Shown one piece after another: positions 11,526 to 25,200 of a stretch of DNA of 64,000 nucleotides. Position 1 is the first letter of the stretch. The number at the start of each line of letters is the position of its first letter. The DNA is taken from contig NADL03000022.1 in NCBI GenBank assembly GCA_002205965.3, forward strand, positions 62,001 to 126,000. Reading direction: 5' to 3'. The position numbers were made by a program, and so were the translations under genes. The notes beneath the pieces were generated by a model. It saw only the letters and a program-made list of their open reading frames with translations. It ran no database searches and was not told the origin of the DNA. The DNA comes from Kappaphycus alvarezii (Eukaryota; Rhodophyta; Florideophyceae; Gigartinales; Solieriaceae).

Positions 11526-13291
11526 ATGCTGCACTCGGCTCATTCACCTCCCCTACGCAGCACTGCGAGTCCCACAAACTCCACATCCCCATCAGAGCCC
11601 CCCAGGCAAATCCACCTCCTCCTAACAATCTGCACCATCAACTCCAGCAGCTTTCATATCGTCTCGTCGATGCATCCATCACCCACAAGCCGTTTTATGC
11701 CCCTCTTCTGTCCACCTCCATCCGCACTCACTTTCTTCTTCCCGTGCGTCGACAACTCTACGCCTCCGCCGTCAACGCGTTTTGGCAACCCCTTCAAGAC
11801 GCTCACTATCCGACCGAGACACTGCCAGTCTCATCAAGTCGCTTGTCGACGATACTCTCGCGCATCCAAATGCACCTATTCGTTTCGCGTATGACCACAT
11901 ATACAAAACCGTTCAACTCATTCCGCCGCCGCACCATTCGTTTTCTGTCCTCTCGGCTATCTGGCGTGACCTCATTCAACCTCTCCGCAATCACCTTTTC
12001 GACTGGTTAGTCTTTGCAGAGGTCAACGACAACAGGAATCATTGCGAGCCTCAGTTTTTCATCGATAACACGCAACAACCTCATATCAACCCAGCTCTGC
12101 TACCGAAATTTGTCTCCCCACCAGTGGCCCATCGCATTTTATCCGCTGGATTGGCCCGCAAAAGTGCAATACAACTCGCGCAAGGTAAACGCTCGTTTGT
12201 GCTTCTTGGTGATGAAGAACGGTGGCAACAAAGACTAACGCATGGCTTTTTGGAAAATCCCTTAAAGGCAGAGCTTGAGCTGGATGCTGCCAGTCTAGAG
12301 TGGATGGTTGTTGCAGCGGAACAACTTTCAAGCCTGCTCCCGTTTGATCAAATTCGCCGCAAAATTTCATTACTACGCGATTACCTGCTGCTAGGCCTCT
12401 CAGTTTTGGCGAACCTTCTTTGATGAACTTAGGCGAAAACCAATGTTGTTGACAAATGATGAAACGAATGAGGAAGAGAGAGGTAGTACCGAGCGTGCGA
12501 TTATGCGAATTCTCAGGGCCACCGCCGCTGAGCATGACCGCACGGAGGATGCACAATGTACAGAGTTGCCTATATCCCTGCACGTTTCATCAACTGGGGG
12601 TATCGTCCCAAGATTCACTCTAACTTTTGCAGAGAGCCAGGTCCTGGCCTCTAAATCGTCCGTCTACTGTGACGTTTTCTCCATGGCATTTAATGTTCGT
12701 CGCGTCGCGTGTGAATTACGGGCCGCATTTGCGAATCTTCAGTTGCTGGATCGTTCATTGCGTCGAGCTTCCGGCATACACACTTGGAGAACATCCACTG
12801 CCTGTCTCGCTGCCATTCAAGAGTTGCGTCGACGTATGGCCATATTCGTGGACGGATTTGAGTGGTACTTGCAAGCAGAGGTGCTGCAACCCAGATTTAA
12901 TACACTGCTCCGTGCATTGGATGATCATTTACAGGGCAAAGCGCGCAGATCTTCTACACGCCAGCCATTTATGATGAGATTCAAGCGTTGCATGAGGCGC
13001 TGCTGGACAAAGTATTTGCGCAATGTTTTGTGGGGCACGAGCAAATCGAGACCCGCCTCACCGCGACATTTGTTGCTTGTTACAGCCTATGCGATTTCAT
13101 CTCCCGAACTAACTATTGATGCCTTGCAGCATACCGATTTTTCAGACACTTTACGGGAACTTCAAACGACATTCACAAGAAATGTGGCCTTGCTCGTTCG
13201 GCTCCTGTTGCACATGCAACATAGCAGCGCTGACTCGAGTATTCCAGCTTTGCTCGTTCGCATTAACTTCAACCATTACGTCAAAAACTAA
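11526..13291 (+). CDS. Gamma-tubulin complex component, GCP4-like
   Basis: Spc97/Spc98 (GCP) family protein, part of the gamma-tubulin ring complex that seeds microtubules at organising centres. About 585 codons. Segments in family order: RFAYDHIYKTV, VLSAIWRDLIQ, the W..G..D..EFFI equivalent FDWLVFAEVNDNRNHCEPQFFID near 12,000, LPKFVSPPVAHRILSAG, RRKISLLRDYLLLG and FWRTFFDELRRKP (GRIP1/GRIP2 boundary). Then come SSVYCDVFSMAFNVRRVACEL, LRRRMAIFVDGFEWYLQAEVL and the C-terminal LLVRINFNHY. The short N-terminus, the compact length and the spacing resemble GCP4 more than GCP2 or GCP3; the subunit call is less sure than the family. At least three frame changes (near 11.6, 11.78 and 12.4 kb) interrupt the reading. 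It converges with the Aquarius gene, 164 bp away. Confidence 0.78.
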
Positions 13292-13455
13292 ACCGAAAGT
13301 AAATATCCAACTCGAGTAAATAAATGGGAGCAGAACTCTATTTACCAGACTTATTTCCAAGAAGTACAAGAGCTCAAAAATGAGGACTGCATCTCGTTAA
13401 GCACCTTGCAGGAAAGAAACTATGGACTCCATATCTGCTGGCGAATACACATTTC

Positions 13456-16400
13456 TTATCTGTCTTCTGCAAACCCGCTGTCATCCGCCTCCATACGATT
13501 GCAGTCGTCAAGAGTTTCTCCAGCCACCAGAGTGAGATCGTGACATTTTGGTAACAGTTTGAGGACACTTTCCATTTCGAGGAGTGAAGAAAAAAGATTC
13601 AAATACCCAAACATATACAATCCATACCTTGCGCGGGATACGGCAACGGTAATTCTTCTGATATCTCTAAAATGACCAAACCCTTGGTCCTTACAAGACT
13701 AAGGAGGACAAAGTCTGCTTGCCTGCTCTGAAACTTGTCGACCGTAGATACACGCGCGGCATGCCAAAATTACCGAACTGCGATGATCTTGCGCGTATAA
13801 CCTCCCTAAGCAATTCAACTTGTCCGTTATAGGTTGTAAGCGCAACTATCTGGCTACATTCATAACCTATCATGCGCATGTAGAGAAATGTGAAGGCAAT
13901 GTACTCAGCCTCAGCCAAGTTTTGATAGTAGTGCGGGAGGGGCTGTGTCTCAGAGTGCAGCTCCCCAGTGTCTATGAACTGAGCAGGATACCGAAACCCT
14001 GGATTCGCCTTCCGGAAAGACTTTTCCTTGCTTATAAATTCCATATCGCCAAGGTCTTTATACCTCCATCGAAAAAGGTCTCCGATTGACGATCGGCAGC
14101 GTCCTTGGTGACTCAGTTCTATAAGTCTTCGCCCAGAGCGGATTAAACGTGTGAACATGCTCTGCCCGAGATTCGACTTCTGTTGCAAAATTGTATCCTG
14201 GACAACGGTGGTAGCTGCTTGTGGTCTCCAACAAATGCAACGCGTTTTAGTCTCCCAGGCGACTGTAGCACCAGAGGTAAAAGGGTTTCAACCTCCAGAC
14301 ATTCAGCTGCTTCCTCAATCACCAAGTTATCGTACGCAAATCGATTGGACAGTAGTTCCTCCCGTTGCGTGGCGGCATGAATGCACGTCATCGCGATAAC
14401 CCTTGAATGCTTTATAACGAGATAGTTTTCCCTTTGTTTGTTCGTCAGCAGAATTTCAAGAAAACGCAACCCTTTAAGTTCAGTGAAGATCAGAGATAAG
14501 AAAGCGAATGACTCTTTCACATCTGGGACGTGGGAAGTATGCTTACTTTGCGTTAGCTCATCTTCTATTATTTCACCTTCAATGAATCCATGAAACGGAA
14601 AGTCTTCCCAATTTGTGGATTTCGATCTCCGAAATTCTTCCCAAACGCTCTTCACGACGTCCTCAAAGAATGCACTGCAGATTCGCAGGTCCAGTCTGCC
14701 GCTGTCGTTCGCCTTTGACCCAATGAATTAGAGAGCTTACTTACTTTGGAGAGCAATAGTAATCTTCTTCCAAGAAGGGCGTTGACGCGACCAGCCTTTG
14801 ATAGTGATGTAACTCCTACCATATCAGACTCTCCTTGGCCAAGGCGCAAGACCCGCAGTGGATCAACGTTCCTCTGCAACAGCCTTTCAACAAGATCATT
14901 AAGAGCATGATTTGTTTTTGTAATCAGAAGAGTACGTTCATGCGGAAAGGAATCATACAGGCTGGAAACAATCTGCACTGTGCACGATGTCTTACCAGTC
15001 CCTGGAGGGCCTGATACCATTGTTAAACCTGGTTGTAAACCTGAGATATTGCCTCAACCTGTACGGGGTTGTTTGATGGTGTTCCGGACATCATTCCTTT
15101 TCAAAGATGTTCCAGCTTCCCCAAGTCTTACCCTTTTCATAAAAGACGACATCAGCGAGACTTTCTTCCCCCTTTTTCCGAAACAGGATTTTGCAATATT
15201 TGCCCTCAGATTGGTTCTGGTTGTCAATTCACTTGTAACGCTGCCCGAGAAGCAAACTTAACGTCAGGAAAACTTGCTAGTACATGTTCTTTCGACACAA
15301 AAGTGTCGAAAAAGTCAATGAACTTGTTTTCTCCTACCGGTTCATCCTCATTTGTAGGTTGAACTGGTCTCCCAGTAGAATCTTCTCAATCCATTCAGGG
15401 AGTATTTGCTTTCGCTTTGGACCAATCTCCTAATGACTGATAGCACGGGGAAGAAATTGTTAACTTCTGGGCGACGGCGCACAAAACATTAAATCCTTTA
15501 AGAATTCTTCGTATGCATCCTTCTTCCCTGGCAGTCTAAGGCGTACTGGATGTTGTCAATAAACCCGCGCAGCTTGAGCTTCGAATTGAATTTAGCTGCT
15601 TACGGGAGTTTTCGCTTACGCCACTGCCGGAAGAGGGAGCAACGTCCACAATGAAACCGCGAACAACGGCATGCGGAAAAAATCGAGCAACTTTGTTGCC
15701 GGTACGATGCTCCTCGGCGTCTGAATCCTCATTTGCCGGCCAGGGATGTAATTTTAACAAGAATAAGACATCTTGACGTTGCACATCAAACCAATCGCGT
15801 CGAATACTATTGGGAAGACGAGAAAGGTCGATACCAATTTCGACCTTCACATGCTCAGGTGCATCCAGTCCAGGAGGATATTCCCCACGTTCGTCAAATT
15901 GATATCCGTGAGCGGCGCCGCCATCTTCGCCCAGCCTTCAAATCTGACTGCATCATTTTCTAACGACGGCCGTAACCTTGCCACGGCGTCCTCGATATCC
16001 TCACGGACGGCCCAGGCACTTTCTTCCTTGAAAGTCTGAAGTTTCGGAGCAGATAGTCATGAATATTAAGAAAAACTACGTTCAATGAGGGAAGAGCAGC
16101 AACAAGACGGTCAGGGTTAGCTCCCCTTGAACCCCATAAGTCCCGCTCAGTAATCATAACGGGAGTCGCGCGAAAGCTTCAAGGGCATCATTCTCTATGT
16201 GACAGTATGATGCGACCGCGTTCATCAAACAGTTGTAGTGCAGTCTTGTTGGCTCACCATCCAACGCTATTTCATTCGCGCATCTTTCCAATGCTTGGGA
16301 CAAACTGGTCATGCTAAGCGCCTCCTGCAACTCGACCTGGACCTCACGGTCGCAATTCAGAAACACGTTTCGCAGGAACTCGGCGTTTCCAACTTGTCTA

Positions 16401-17579
16401 TGGCTGCCGAAAGCAACTTTTCGCAAAATGTGCTCTGGTGGAAGAGAGTCTTTCCGGCATATGGCGTATGAAACCCTTTGCAATGCCAGCAAACGTTTTG
16501 AGCGATTTGCTCGGATCGAATCTCTGGGCAGATTCCCCAGTGAGAGGGTCTAATGGAAACGTGAAGAAGAGAGAAAATTGCTCCAAAATAAGAAGCCAAG
16601 ACGGCCACCATTGCGAAGCCGTCGTTTTCGTATTTCGGACCAATTCGAGTGTAGCCCTTGCAGAAGAGCGAGGGTGCGACGATCACTCAGTAACGGGAGG
16701 AGCGTGCGGCGAAGTCGCAATTGCGATATTAGCTCTGCAAACAGGAGACTAACTCGCAGAGCATTGCAAGCAACTCGTCCCGTGGTCTTCGAAAGCATTG
16801 TACACAGTAGTTTCAAGCTCGGAGACGAGAGAAAAAATGGCAACGTTAGACAAAGGTGGTGTAGTAGGGATCTTGCTTGGAAGCACGCGTCGAAGCTTGA
16901 CAAGTGGTTTGCGTAAGTAAGGAAAGAGCTCGAGTTGAATGGCCTGCTCTTCTTCTGACAGATGTAGCCATACTGGAAGGGAGAGAAGAGGAAGTAGCAC
17001 TTTCTGGATGGTTGGATGGTCCAAGGAGCGGTAGAGTGGGAGAAACGACACTCTCATACATCGCTCGTTAATGGAAAGTGATTTGATATCGAAGCGAAAG
17101 AGAGCCTCGACGATATGGGCGACAGGCGCCTTTGCGTCATGGAACAGCTCTAGAAAGGCGGCGCGCGAGAGGGTGATTGTCTTGACGGAAGTTGAACAAT
17201 GCGATGACAGAAAACACGAGACTTTTGACTGAGGGCCAGTCCGGTTCGCTACCGTCTTGTTCAAGAGCGGCGGAGACTTGAACAAGATGAGGCCACACAC
17301 AATCGAGCAAAAGTTGTGTGCATCCAGAGCAGCGACTGCGGCGAAAGGTTGATCGGAGCATATGTAGTTGGCGTAGATGACAGGTGGAAAGGAATGTTCG
17401 GGTGCTTGATGGGATTCAGGGCTACTGGTATCTTGCTGGATGTGCCAATTGGCCGATGCGAGTTTCGAAATGCTAGTGGCAATGCTGGGAGATGGAACAT
17501 GCGCCTGTGGCAAAGTCGTCCTTGGGCGCTTATGGATTGTGGTGCCAGGTTGCGGAAGTTTTCGCTTGGCTGAATCCAT
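13456..17579 (-). CDS. AQR: Intron-binding spliceosomal helicase Aquarius
   Basis: SF1 RNA helicase of the spliceosome, human AQR/IBP160 family, which binds introns upstream of the branch site and couples splicing to other steps. Reading from 17,579 down, the N-terminal helical region includes RVSFLPLYRSLDHPTIQKVLLPLLSLPVWL. ARLPL and, after a frame change, TERDLW near 16,150 match the human LPLYPTEKIIW site. Next are LPSLNVVFLNIHDYLLRNFRL and IRRDWFDVQRQDVLFLL. The helicase core follows: Walker A GPPGTGKTSC near 15,000, RTLLITKTNHALNDL, ENYLVIKHSRVIAMTC, a DEAA-type Walker B (VIEEAAE), VAFVGDHKQLPP, YYQNLAEAEYIAF, TTYNGQ, STVDKFQSRQADFVLLSLVRT and the VAVSRARYG motif VI near 13,630. About 1,370 codons, close to the family size. 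Intronless; five or more frame changes. Its start faces the SWR1-type gene 1.67 kb away. Confidence 0.93.
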
Positions 17580-19252
17580 GTTCGAAACGAAAACAGCCGT
17601 CCCTAGGATCTACGTTTCGAATCAGGGCCGAGCAAAGTCGTGGTACTGAAGGCGTTGGGATCAGATTGCACAGTACGGCTCCAAATAACTGAGCCTAGAT
17701 CACCATATGGATTGGCAGGGTGGATCAAGCTCAGTAATTACAGCTATAATTGTCTTACAGCACCCTGTGTCAACATTTCCTCGTTTATGTGTAGACCTAG
17801 GCTGGACAGCGCATGGATTCTAGGTGGCAACGCCAAAGATTCGCTTGCGGTAATTTTTCTGAGTTGTACAGTACAGTACAGCGCGTTAGAGTGCAGTATA
17901 CTGTGGGTTCTCTCGCGGTTTCGAACCTCTGAGGCCGATGCACTATTCACACATCAAAAAAGTAAGGTGCGACGCACAAATCGGACTTTGTTACCCTTGA
18001 AGCAGTACGAACATCGCAGCACTTCCCTGATACAAGCTATGTTGTAATGCATAACTGCCATACTGCATTATATCGGTGTCATTCTGTAAGGCAGTGAACA
18101 AAACTTGTAATTACAGTCGAAAAAAATTGACGAAATTAACGGAAAAAACGTAAAAACAAAAAGGCGGTCCGACATGGCAACCTTCTGGTGACAATCTTTT
18201 TTGTGTTTTGGCGGCTACGAAGTGACGAAGGACACGTGCCCCACAATGCACGCATCGTTTCCACCAATCATCTCAATTTTTTGCCCGTGAGCTGTAGATT
18301 ACCACAGTTCTCAGCCCCGTCGGCGATGCTCGCGATTCTCGCCGTTTCGGCCGCCAGACTTTCCTTGCCGCCTTCCAGCCACGCGACCCTCTCCTCCCCG
18401 CACACTTCCCCGTCGGCACGCAAGTGTTATTCGGATATCTTCCCCTACCTGAGCAAAACCCGTCGGAGACAACGGAAATTTTAGCGCCGCCTTCATCAGC
18501 GATATTTCCGTCTTTGTCCCGGCCAATTTCGTCCACCAGAACCTGACTTTCTCCGAATCGCGTCCCTTCCGCCCTCCTGTCAGACTGCCGTTACACCCAC
18601 CCTGCCCGTGGTCACATTTTTCAACTTTCTAAACCCCCCCTTGCTTCACCGTCCTCGTCTCCAACTACATTGTTCCACCTCTTCCTTGTTTCCAGGAAGA
18701 GACATACCCTCGACGCGAAACGCAGGTTACGTTTGCTTTTTCACATTACAATTCTATTTGCGCGATCGGTCTTACAGTAACTCTCGTCCGTCCCCGCATC
18801 TTGGTGCCGACGCATGGGCGATTCTCCATACTCCATGGGTCTCAGTCTTCTTTGTTAACTCCCTCACCTTTAAAACGTGCGAATCCTCTCCGCTGACCTG
18901 TAAGTTCATTTGCCACAATTTTTGTAAGTGACCGTCCTCAACGACGGTCATTTGCTAAATTTTTCTGCTCTCCTTTTTGAATTCGATTTTCCCGCCGACA
19001 GACACATCTCTGGGAAATCTCAACCACTGCAAAATCTGCCATCGCAGTTTGCTTTATCTTCTCGGCGTCCACTTCATAAGTTCTAACTTTCTCGTCGACA
19101 TGATTTTTTCTTTCGTTTTCCCTTTTGGCGTTCCTTTTTTTTGAACCTATCGTCTTTGCAAACATTACTCACTCACGCCTCGAACTCTTTTATTCGTGTT
19201 GCAAAATTTCACCAGAGGTCAGCAAGGAGGTCCGATTCACTAGACGTATTCC
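17580..19252. other. Shared divergent upstream region of AQR and SWR1-type gene
   Basis: This 1.67 kb separates two divergent host genes and holds no recognised protein. At 17,866-17,882 there is a TACAGTACAGTACAG cluster, 287 bp before the AQR start. From about 18,190 to 18,930 the plus strand is C/T-rich and has open reading in parts (for example an ATG at 18,327 and proline/serine-rich text), with a GTAAGT donor-like site near 18,900. That could be a small gene, or a spliced leader of the SWR1-type gene. I cannot choose between these. Confidence 0.4.
17864..17884. promoter_or_regulatory. TACAGTA motif cluster upstream of AQR
   Basis: GTACAGTACAGTACAGCG lies about 290 bp upstream of the AQR start on the opposite strand, followed at about 17,893 by a related CAGTATACTG word. 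Same motif family as at 11.39, 27.40 and 28.10 kb. Confidence 0.35.
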
Positions 19253-22200
19253 ATGACAACCAAGAACCGACCTCGCAAGAGGCAGCGCTCTGCAACACGA
19301 GAGGATCCTAGTGAACCCATCCGCTCCCGAGGATGGGATGAAGCTATCGATAAGTTGCGAGCGTCTTCGAGACGTTAAATGTCAAGCTTTACTTCTTCGA
19401 GATGAGCAAAAAACTCAAGCGGACGAAATTTCCGAGAGAATTGCCAACCGTGAGGCAGCCTCTAGGGCAGTCGCGCAGGTTAGCCCGCCACCCCCGAGCG
19501 AGGATGTCAACGTTTTTTCGAAAGGTGTGAGAGTGGAATCAGAGCGTCCGCTTTCAGAATTATGGTCTCCCCACCGCTTCCCGCCATAAAATTGCTTGCG
19601 GAGCCAGATCCACCGGAGAAGTTGATTCACGAACAATCCGTCATTGTTCGAGCTCAAGCAATCAATCGAAAGAACGCTGACCTTGCACGAGAACGGTTAC
19701 CAAAGCAGCCGGAGGCGAAGCGAAATAAAACCTTTCATGATTGTTTTTTAGAAGAAGCGCTCTGGATGGCCACGGATTTTCGAGAGGAGCGTAAATGGAA
19801 AATCCATATGGCCAAGAAGATCTCCAAACTAATCCAGCAGTACCATACTCAAAGAGAGAATCGAAAGGCACGCGCGAAGGCAGAGGAGCATCAACGTGTA
19901 GTGAGAGTAGCTGGCTCCATGCAAGAGATGTTCGAAGGTTTTGGAGTCAAATTGGCCAGCTGGCTGACTACCGTGTGTCGATTTTAGAGGAAGCAAAAAG
20001 AGCAGAGGAGGGACGAGTGCAGCTGGAAAAGTTACTTCAACGGACTGCGAAATATACTAGCATTGTTGGAAAGGATCTTGCCATGGCATCCGCCCTGACG
20101 GGCCAGGTCCATCGATAGGAAAAAGGGTCTCATTTGATACTAGGGTAAGGATGGTGCAGAGGGTCCCAAAAAGGCAGCGCAGAAAGAGAGAGAAGCCTTG
20201 ATGACGACAGTAGACCAGTCTCGGACACGCCACTGTTATCTGGAGATGGATCAGGTGCCACAAGTGAACTATCCGGACATAACGGCCTGGCCGATGGAGG
20301 TGATGACGGGGGTGAGTTTGCACATCCAAATCAACATCCTGAACTGGACGATGAGAGTACTTTTGGCAGCAGAGGAAGAGAGCCTCATGATGCAGGGGAA
20401 ATATCTCGACTTGAAGGTGAGCAGCAATGAATGTTGACGATCTTCTTCGTTCCCAAGGGATAGACCCGTCTATTTACAGGCCGATAAGAAATCCTACTTG
20501 GAAGTGATGACGAAATGTCTGATGCATCTGGTTCTGCGGAAGGTAGTGAAACTCCGATTCTTGAGGGGAGCGACGATGTTCCTTCCCATCATCTGCAAAA
20601 AGGAGAAGAAGAAAAGACGAGTGACGCTAATCGGGAATGGATGGTGACAAAGATGGGCTGTTAGGGACGAAATCCACCCCAGTGTTGCAGAACCGGATGG
20701 CCTTCTGCGCTGCCGTTGGGAGTGACTGTTTGAGCCAGTGAAACTACCATGTTTACCAAGGGATCATGACCGGCCAGAGAACAGAAGCAAGCAGAGTACT
20801 CTCTAGTAGCGGAGAGAAGTCAAGCCCCACTGAACTCCAGACCACCAACTGCGTACCAGGTGACAAATTAAGACATGCTCAGCTAGCTGGAAACGGAAAA
20901 GTTCACGGATCTGTTTTGAGCTCCAGTACAACTAGAGATAGGGTGTTCTTGGCTTACCAGAAAGCAGTCAGATGTCAGTAATTCTGATGGTAGAGCACCT
21001 CTTGTTTCTCAAGTTCGATCAGTTTTGGAGAAGTGTGATATGCGCGGCGAGAACCTAAAGTCCTCGAATGTTCAGCTAGATGCGACTATTAGACCTGTAC
21101 CGACTGGTGGTCAATCCATTCAGTCCTATAGTGGTGCCCGAATTCCCGTGGAGCTCCTGCGAGGAACTCTCAGACCATACCAAAAGCTGGTATGGATTGG
21201 CTCATTTCTCTTTTTCAGCAGAGCGTGAACGGCGTATTGGCAGATGAAATGGGTCTCGGGAAAACCATACAAGCGATTTCCATGCTTGCCTGGCTCGCGG
21301 TTGAAAGAGGCATTTGGGGTCCTCATTTGGTAGTTGTACCAACCTCGGTGATAGTCAATTGGGAAGTAGAATTCAAGAAGTGGTTGCCGGGTTTCAAAGT
21401 GCTCACGTACTTCGGCACTGTCAAGGAGCGGAAGGTGAAGCGTCAAGGATGGACAAAGGCAAATACCTTTCACGTGTGTATCACCTCGTAATCTTGCAGT
21501 CCAAGACGCTGCAGCTTTGCGTAGAAAGAAGTGGGTATATCTCATCTTAGATGAGGCACACAACATCAAAAACTTTGAATCTCAGAGGTGGCAAACACTG
21601 CTAAGCTTTTCATCGCAGCGTCGACTACTGATTACCGGAACTCCTCTTCAAAACTCAGTCATGGAGCTCTGGTCATTGATGCATTTTCTCATGCCGGATG
21701 TGTTTGAGAGTCACTCTGAGTTCAAGGATTGGTTCATGAAGCCTTTGCAAGAGTTGCAAGCTCACAGGCGACCAGTTCTGGTGAAAAGATCAAGGTTGTC
21801 TCAAGGCTGCATGATATTCTGCGCCCTTTTCTTCTACGAAGGTTGAAGGTTGACGTTGAGAAGGGATTGCCACCGAAGTTTGAGCATGTCGTCAAAGTGT
21901 CCATTAAGTAAGCGCCAACGTCAGCTGTATGAGGACTTCATGGCCCGAAGTGACGTCCGAGAAACACTGCAGTCTGGAGACTTTCTTAGTGTCATGAATA
22001 TATTGATGCAGCTTCGGAAGGTTTGTAATCACCCGGACTTGTTCGAAGGTCGTCGTATCGTTTCCCCGCTAGCCATGCGAGGAGTATTTTATCCTGTTCC
22101 ATCCTTGATCACGGGAATACTGTATGAAGAGCAAGAGGGTCAATCAATCTTGACCTTCTGGGACTAAGTCTGTGTTCCCTCGAACAGGACTGTCCGGAAG

Positions 22201-25200
22201 ATGGCACACAGCTGAGGCAGAAAGAATTTCTGCGAGCCCATCAATTCGCTCCAACCTAATGGAGAGCGGTGAAATGGATATCGTCAGGGAACAGAAAGGA
22301 GAGCGGCAGTCTGCTCCACATATGGCTGCAATCAATAGGGCTGCTGCTTACAAACGCTCTCAGCTCTTGTATTTGGCTCGGAAAGTAGGAATGATTGCTA
22401 GGCGGCAAGCTGTTTATGGAGAAGACTGCGTTCATCCGTTACCATGACACCATCCTCTCTCTCCAGTCTATCCGCTGTAATTCCCGAATCAATCTAACTT
22501 TGTACCGTCAAGTGCTCCGCGGCTGGTTCGTTCATTTCGAAGTGCTATTTGTACTGCAGTTCCACTGTGGGAACGCTTTGTATGTTCAGTGAGGAAAGCA
22601 ACTGCTCCGCTTGTTGAGTTTCGCTATCGCGGCGACGACTCCCGTCATGCCTCACATATGGAAATTGCTCGGTTGTTCCGGGAGTCGTTTTCGCCGTACA
22701 GAAGCATGTTTCGTCCATCGAGGTCCGGACTAAGGTAACAATTCCGGACACCCGCCTTGTACAGTGGGACTGCGGGAAGCTTCAGGTCATGGATGGATTG
22801 CTCCGGGCGCTTCGTCGAAGGGGCTCAAGGGCATTGATTTTTACGCAGATGACAAAAGTTCTGGACGTGCTAGAGTCATTTTTGAATCTGCACTCCTTAC
22901 GGTATTTGCGTCTGGATGGCACAACAAAGACGGATGATCGCCAAAAGTAGTCGAACGCTTTAACACAGACAAAAGAATTTTTTGCATGATCCTCACGACT
23001 AGAGCCGGTGGAGTTGGTTTGAACCTAACGGGAGCTGATTCGGTTATATTTTATGACACTGATTACAATCCAGCAGTGGACAGTCAAGCCAAGACCGCGT
23101 CCATAGGATCGGACAGACAAAGCCGGTTCATATTTACCGACTTGTAAGTGAAGAAACTGTTGAGGAGAATATTCTGCGGCGTGCGAATGAAAAGAGAAAT
23201 TTGGAAAGTATAGTATTTCAGACGCCGGATTCACAACTGAGGCCATTGCTGCGCAGCAGGCGCGATTATCGAGTAACGGTGCTCACCTTCCGAACGGTTC
23301 TCATGATCTGGCCGCCAAGAATTGGGAGGGGTATTGCAATTGCATGCACGAGTGCAAAATGGGAAGTCGTCCGGCACCCCAATGCCTCAAAAACTTTTGA
23401 ATGGAAGCACGTCCAAGTTGGTTATTGAACCCGCTACTGCTCCAGAGTCGGAGGGAGGAAGGTTTGAGATATCAGACGTTGTCGCTGCTGGCGGTCGCTT
23501 CGATGGTTTTGGGGGGTGCGAGGATCTGTAAGGGAGAGTAACGATTCGAGTGGAGTGCTTCAAGAGGTGACTGTACTGAATATCAAGATGTGACCTCGAG
23601 GTTGCTTGCTGAAGAGGATGATAGGGAAAAAATGCCATGTCTGAAGCTGCTCGGGAGGAACGAGAGCTTCAACAGGAGTTTGAAGAAACGCCGCCACCGG
23701 AAGGTGAGAGTCGGGCTTCCGACGGCGACAAGGAACCTGAGTGCAGCTAATGATGAAGTGGATCCTCGCTGACTCCAGTGCAAAGATATGCGTTAAGATT
23801 AGTTGAAAGCCGGCGATCGGCAAGGGAGGAACCCATCATTCTGTTGATTGGGAGGGTGATTTCACTATCACCAGGATGTTGAAAGAAGTGACCTTGAGCA
23901 GATGCAGAATACTGCGGAGGGAGTTGTCGCGTCTGATTACCGAGACCAAGATACTGTACATGATGGATCATCTGATCGTGAGGATGACGATGAAGATCAA
24001 GTATTTTACGAGCTTGATATTTCCGAGATTGGAAGGAAGAGCTATTTAAAAGCGCTGACGGACACCGACGCGAACATTAAATTGTACCTGCCGCTACGTG
24101 ACGGTGGTCCGGAAGAGCTAAAAGCATCGAAAGTGGTGAGTGGAACCGCAGCGGCAGGTCTTGAATGTGCGGAGGACGCGGCTTCTTCCCCATGCTTACA
24201 ATCGCATGAGCCGCACGACGTTTGCCACACAACGGCAAAAGGAGAAAGCAAGAGCCAACATGAGAAAACGGAAGCTAGAAAAAGAAGCAAGAAGAAGAAA
24301 GGAACTGGAACAAGCTGCTGCGGCCGCCGCCGCAGCGACGGCCGCAGCAGCTGCAGCGGAGAGGGAACGTGAATTGCCGCAGCCAGGGCTTCGCTTCCGA
24401 CAAAAGTTCCAGTTTCCACGGAGCGTCTGAAACCTCTCAAGGGCAGATCAGAACAGGTGCGTGGGGTAAGCGGGGGGTCATTGATTAAAAAGGCCCGCTC
24501 CGACAGCATCGCCAAACTGAAGGGCAGTTCAGTAATTGGGAGTAGTTCCGCCACCATTGATGGACCATCCGTAAGCAGTCATGGGTTGTTTAAAAAGAGT
24601 ACGAAGAAAGCAGCACGACGCCTAATTTCCGCCGGCAGGGCTGCTCTTGTCGGAAGTAACGGTAGCATTCTTGGGGAGGGAAGCGGTTTGAACGACGGAT
24701 GGACAAAGGATGAGGATTTGTCCCTAATCTCTGCGTTGTCGACATGCAATAATAAATGCTCTTGTTTCAGACACCATGCGGCTGAATCCCTTTGTCCGAA
24801 TTGGTGTCCGTCGACGGCGAGGTTACAAACATTGCCTTGACAGGTTGTTGAGTACACTTCAAAAGATGGAAAATCTGGACAGTTGACACCCAAAGCATCT
24901 GGAAGAGATGAAGATGTGCTTCGAAAGCACCGAGTGGCAATAGCAGCTGCAAACAAAGCCGCGCAACGTCGGCCACCAAGTTGGCTTGCGCTGCCGGTAA
25001 TCCCAACGGAAAAGCATCCTTCCCAACTGAAAGTAATAACCGAGGCTGCAGTTCCATCAAGAGGAAAGTTTCGGCCGAGTGTGGCACCCACTCTGGATGT
25101 GGTTGCGCCCTTCATTGAGACCGCTGAGCATTTCAAGTCTGGTTATAAGCCTACTGAGAACACTCCGGAAGCATTGAATCGAAAACGTTTTCCATTCCTG

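Noticed and set aside
17905-17930. GGTTCGAA-like word suggesting a tRNA T-arm on the minus strand
   Set aside because: The flanking bases do not form the 5-bp T stem, and no anticodon or acceptor stem was found around it.
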